64,000 nt of DNA. It comes from Planctomycetaceae bacterium. Its GTDB lineage: Bacteria > Planctomycetota > Phycisphaerae > Sedimentisphaerales > Anaerohalosphaeraceae. Location of the stretch: NCBI GenBank assembly GCA_021372945.1, contig JAJFTK010000061.1, positions 1 to 64,000 of the forward strand, in the 5' to 3' direction. The notes under the pieces are model-generated. The model ran no database searches. It was not told where the DNA came from and saw nothing but the letters and a program-made list of their open reading frames with translations. Position numbers and translations under genes: made by a program. Position 1 is the first letter of the stretch. Each line of letters opens with the position of its first letter. This document shows, piece by piece, positions 61,939 to 64,000 of this stretch.

Positions 61939-63104
61939 GCGGCCAGGATGCTTTCCTTAAAGGATTCGAGCTGCGAATTCATCTTCTCGGGCGAATAGTA
62001 GTCGGGATTGGCCATATCGCTTTCCAGAATGATAGACGGGATCCCCTGCCGGAGCAAGTGATCGCGCAAGGGAATCACGTGCGCCAGCGCTCTGCGGCAG
62101 CTTCGATTGGCATGCAGAATGACCCCATCGATCGCGTAATCGCGGACAAGCTGCTCGGTCCAATCGATCCTACGCTGCGGGAGCCAATTCAAATATGTAC
62201 TCGTATAAGGCCGGATCAGAGATTCAAGCGTATCGGCGGCGGGGTAATCAAGGTCCCACCAGAGCGTATAATCGTTCAGGACAATTTGAAAGCGGTCATC
62301 ATTGAAAGATGGATATCGCTTCGGCAAAAACCAGAGCGGATAGCCGTGCCAAAGCAGCCGGAACGAGGGCTGCGCCGCTATGACAGCATTTTCATTTTCC
62401 CGCGAATGTTCGTGAATGAGGGTTTCACAATATCGGCAAACCGCGGGCGTTCCCCTGGCGGCCACGATCGGAAACAGGGCATTGGCAAGTTTGGCCGCAT
62501 CGATTTGCAGGGCAGCCTGATTCAGAACATGCACCTGCGACCATAGCTTGCACGCAGCGCGGCTGTTGGCTGCCTGCTGGGCCAGCACGCGTTGGTCAAG
62601 ATCGCGGCCAGTCTGCTTTTTGACGAATTCGATCAGGGCAAGGTACTGGCGGTACACGTATTCGTTCTGGTCGGTGTTTTCCGAGCCGGTCGGATAATCA
62701 ATCATGAACAGTGGGATATTCTTACGCTGCGACCAGAGCCTGAACCATAACAGCGTTGTGCCGCATTGATTGTTAGTCGCAACCATGAAGTCCGGCTCCG
62801 GCAGACCGCCGTAGGGGAGCCTTTCGGCATGGTCCATTCCAAGCGAGATCAGAGAATACGAACAGAGATCGCCCGCAAATTGTCCCATGCCCGAAGAGCC
62901 AATCATGTCGCCGGCTTTGCCGGAGGCCGAACAGACAACCGCGTAGCTTTCCGGGTAAAGGCACGTGATGTCCATTGCCCTCAGTATTTCAACGGGAGTG
63001 AATGCCGTGACATAGGCAATGGGCTTGCCGTCCTTTTTGGCCTGGGCGGCGCCAAGATAATAATCCGTGAAGATCTTTGTCAAAATGGTGCGCGAGGATT
63101 CCAC
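61935..63104 (-). CDS. 2-hydroxyacyl-CoA dehydratase-like subunit (HgdB/BcrC family)
   Basis: The 389-residue protein belongs to the family that dehydrates 2-hydroxyacyl-CoA or reduces benzoyl-CoA using a 4Fe-4S cluster. PIAYVTAFTPVEILRAMDITCLYPE is a standard N-terminus, and cysteines at CSASGKAGDMIGSSG, NNQCGTTLLWF and CRYCETLI plus HANRSCRRALAHVIPL may be cluster ligands. It starts with GTG, overlapping the upstream stop by one base. Pairing with a second homologue gives the usual heterodimer. The ATP-dependent activase is not in the window. Confidence 0.82.
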   Translation of the reverse strand: MESSRTILTKIFTDYYLGAAQAKKDGKPIAYVTAFTPVEILRAMDITCLYPESYAVVCSASGKAGDMIGSSGMGQFAGDLCSYSLISLGMDHAERLPYGGLPEPDFMVATNNQCGTTLLWFRLWSQRKNIPLFMIDYPTGSENTDQNEYVYRQYLALIEFVKKQTGRDLDQRVLAQQAANSRAACKLWSQVHVLNQAALQIDAAKLANALFPIVAARGTPAVCRYCETLIHEHSRENENAVIAAQPSFRLLWHGYPLWFLPKRYPSFNDDRFQIVLNDYTLWWDLDYPAADTLESLIRPYTSTYLNWLPQRRIDWTEQLVRDYAIDGVILHANRSCRRALAHVIPLRDHLLRQGIPSIILESDMANPDYYSPEKMNSQLESFKESILAA

Positions 63105-64000
63105 TAGAGCAGTTCCATGAACGATTCGATGCGCATCAGATCGCGGGCCTGGAGGCCGGGCCGACCATGTTCGACTTCAATCAGCAGCGTTTTGATGCTC
63201 TGCTGCTCAAGTTCGGCGGCACACTTGACGTAACTGTGCACATGCGGCTCGCAGCGTTCCTGATTAAGAAAGATGATGCCGCAGGCTCCAAGCTCAGCGG
63301 CGCGCGCGGCCAGGGAAGGCCGATGCAGATCAAAGGCCGTCGGGCTCGCCTGCGAAAGAATGTGCTGTGCAATCTTGGTATAAATGTCGCCTCCCGTGGC
63401 AATGTCCTGACTGCAATAGCGCCATCCGTTGGTGACGGAATCGCCGACAATGCACGCGCCGTGATTTTCAAGTGCACCCACAAGCTCCAGGTCGTCCGTC
63501 AACGGCCCGGCGAGCATCACTGGATTGCCGGAGAGCGGCTGTGAGAGCGAGGAGCCTGCAAACTCTTGCAGCATCCGCGTAAACTCATTTCGATCCAGCA
63601 TCAGGCCGGCGGTGGCCACGGCAAGCAGATCGGAATATCGCAGCCGACGAGCCTCGACTTTCGCATAGCATTGCCGTAAAAGGCCGCGTATCGTGTTATA
63701 TTCGGTTATAGCGGCATGCAGTTTCTCATCGGATACGGTTGAGCGGCTTGCGGCAGCAAGCTCGGATGCCAGACGCCGCAGTTGAGAAGTCAAATAGAGA
63801 AGCGCCGGACCATCGGTGTTGACCGGATGATCCAGCGTCCAGCATTGAGGCCCGTCGGGCCGGGTTTGCCAGACTTGGCGCAAAACCTTCAGCGAATCAC
63901 AGGAATTGGGAAATACCAGGCCCGTTAACAGGTCGGCCAGCCCGGAGCACTGCGTCGCATAAAAATCCTGCACGAAAGAGCACATTGGATCGCATAGCGC
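63104..64000 (-). CDS. Second 2-hydroxyacyl-CoA dehydratase-like subunit (cut by window edge)
   Basis: The frame is open to the right edge (ALCDPMCSFVQDF just inside it), so at least 298 residues are present and the N-terminus is missing. CDPMCSFVQDFYA and VFPNSCDSLKVLRQVW match the HgdB/HgdA-type family, with MLAGPLTDDLELVGALENHGACIVGDS and CGIIFLNQERCEPHVHSY further on. It is transcribed just ahead of its partner subunit. Substrate unknown; the FkbH and ACP genes downstream suggest a hydroxyacyl thioester. Confidence 0.8.
   Translation of the reverse strand, partial: ALCDPMCSFVQDFYATQCSGLADLLTGLVFPNSCDSLKVLRQVWQTRPDGPQCWTLDHPVNTDGPALLYLTSQLRRLASELAAASRSTVSDEKLHAAITEYNTIRGLLRQCYAKVEARRLRYSDLLAVATAGLMLDRNEFTRMLQEFAGSSLSQPLSGNPVMLAGPLTDDLELVGALENHGACIVGDSVTNGWRYCSQDIATGGDIYTKIAQHILSQASPTAFDLHRPSLAARAAELGACGIIFLNQERCEPHVHSYVKCAAELEQQSIKTLLIEVEHGRPGLQARDLMRIESFMELL

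Noticed and set aside
1..64000. tRNA, rRNA or other structured RNA genes
   Set aside because: I scanned the intergenic regions by eye and found none convincing; a covariance-model search would be needed to exclude small RNAs.

Overview
The window looks like chromosomal DNA of an anaerobic or facultative Gram-negative member of the PVC group, most likely a Planctomycetota (Phycisphaerae-like) bacterium. The case rests on several beta-propeller proteins that open with the WPxxRGP motif, a class II (B12) ribonucleotide reductase, a DksA-like protein with a Lys/Ala/Pro-rich head, an LptF/LptG pair that implies an outer membrane, and twin-arginine signals. This is inference from gene content; no rRNA or tRNA gene was seen.

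Region 1 (about 0.5-14.5 kb) is a nine-gene minus-strand operon for amino-sugar and fucose glycans. It encodes GH109 alpha-N-acetylgalactosaminidase, a NagB/PIG-L fusion, a sugar-1-P nucleotidyltransferase, GH20 beta-hexosaminidase, an N-acetylhexosamine 1-kinase-like enzyme, a GalE-like epimerase, a sugar-porter MFS protein, GH29 alpha-fucosidase and a CBM9-like protein. Many junctions are 4-base ATGA overlaps. A divergent AraC regulator faces it, with a 13-bp tandem direct repeat in the shared promoter region. Beyond it lie decayed remains of a GH43 gene and a LacI regulator (14.6-15.8 kb).

Region 2 (15.9-30.7 kb) is mostly housekeeping: arginine to putrescine through agmatine (pdaD, speB), a DksA-like regulator, a GT4 glycosyltransferase with a short alpha-glucan phosphorylase, nrdJ flanked by palindromic repeats, two small lipoproteins/exported enzymes, a ferritin-like protein, a stand-alone E2-type acyltransferase with a replaced catalytic His, a DUF2959 lipoprotein and a PilZ protein.

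Region 3 (30.8-50.3 kb) is a long co-directional minus-strand run. It encodes a GT4 enzyme, a LolD/FtsX-type ABC exporter, three WPxxRGP beta-propellers, an NHL-type propeller, NapG/NapH (MauM/MauN)-type ferredoxins, a fused NuoE-NuoF flavoprotein and a GltD-like FAD protein without its NAD(P) domain, ending in LptF and LptG. It looks like an uncharacterised NADH-linked redox chain tied to the cell envelope.

Region 4 (50.4-57.5 kb) has a thioesterase and a GloB-like hydrolase, then a visibly AT-rich island: a DNA methyltransferase convergent with a winged-helix/GHKL-ATPase/unknown-protein operon. That operon has a near-consensus promoter overlapped by inverted repeats. It resembles MORC/MutL-like ATPases linked to restriction-modification and is the best candidate for an undescribed defence system.

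Region 5 (57.5-64 kb) has an ATP-grasp enzyme, a WecA-like transferase, and an operon of two 2-hydroxyacyl-CoA dehydratase-like proteins, an FkbH-like glyceryl transferase and an acyl carrier protein. Intergenic DNA through the window carries several short-period tandem repeat classes (7, 8, 9, 10 and 21 bp).
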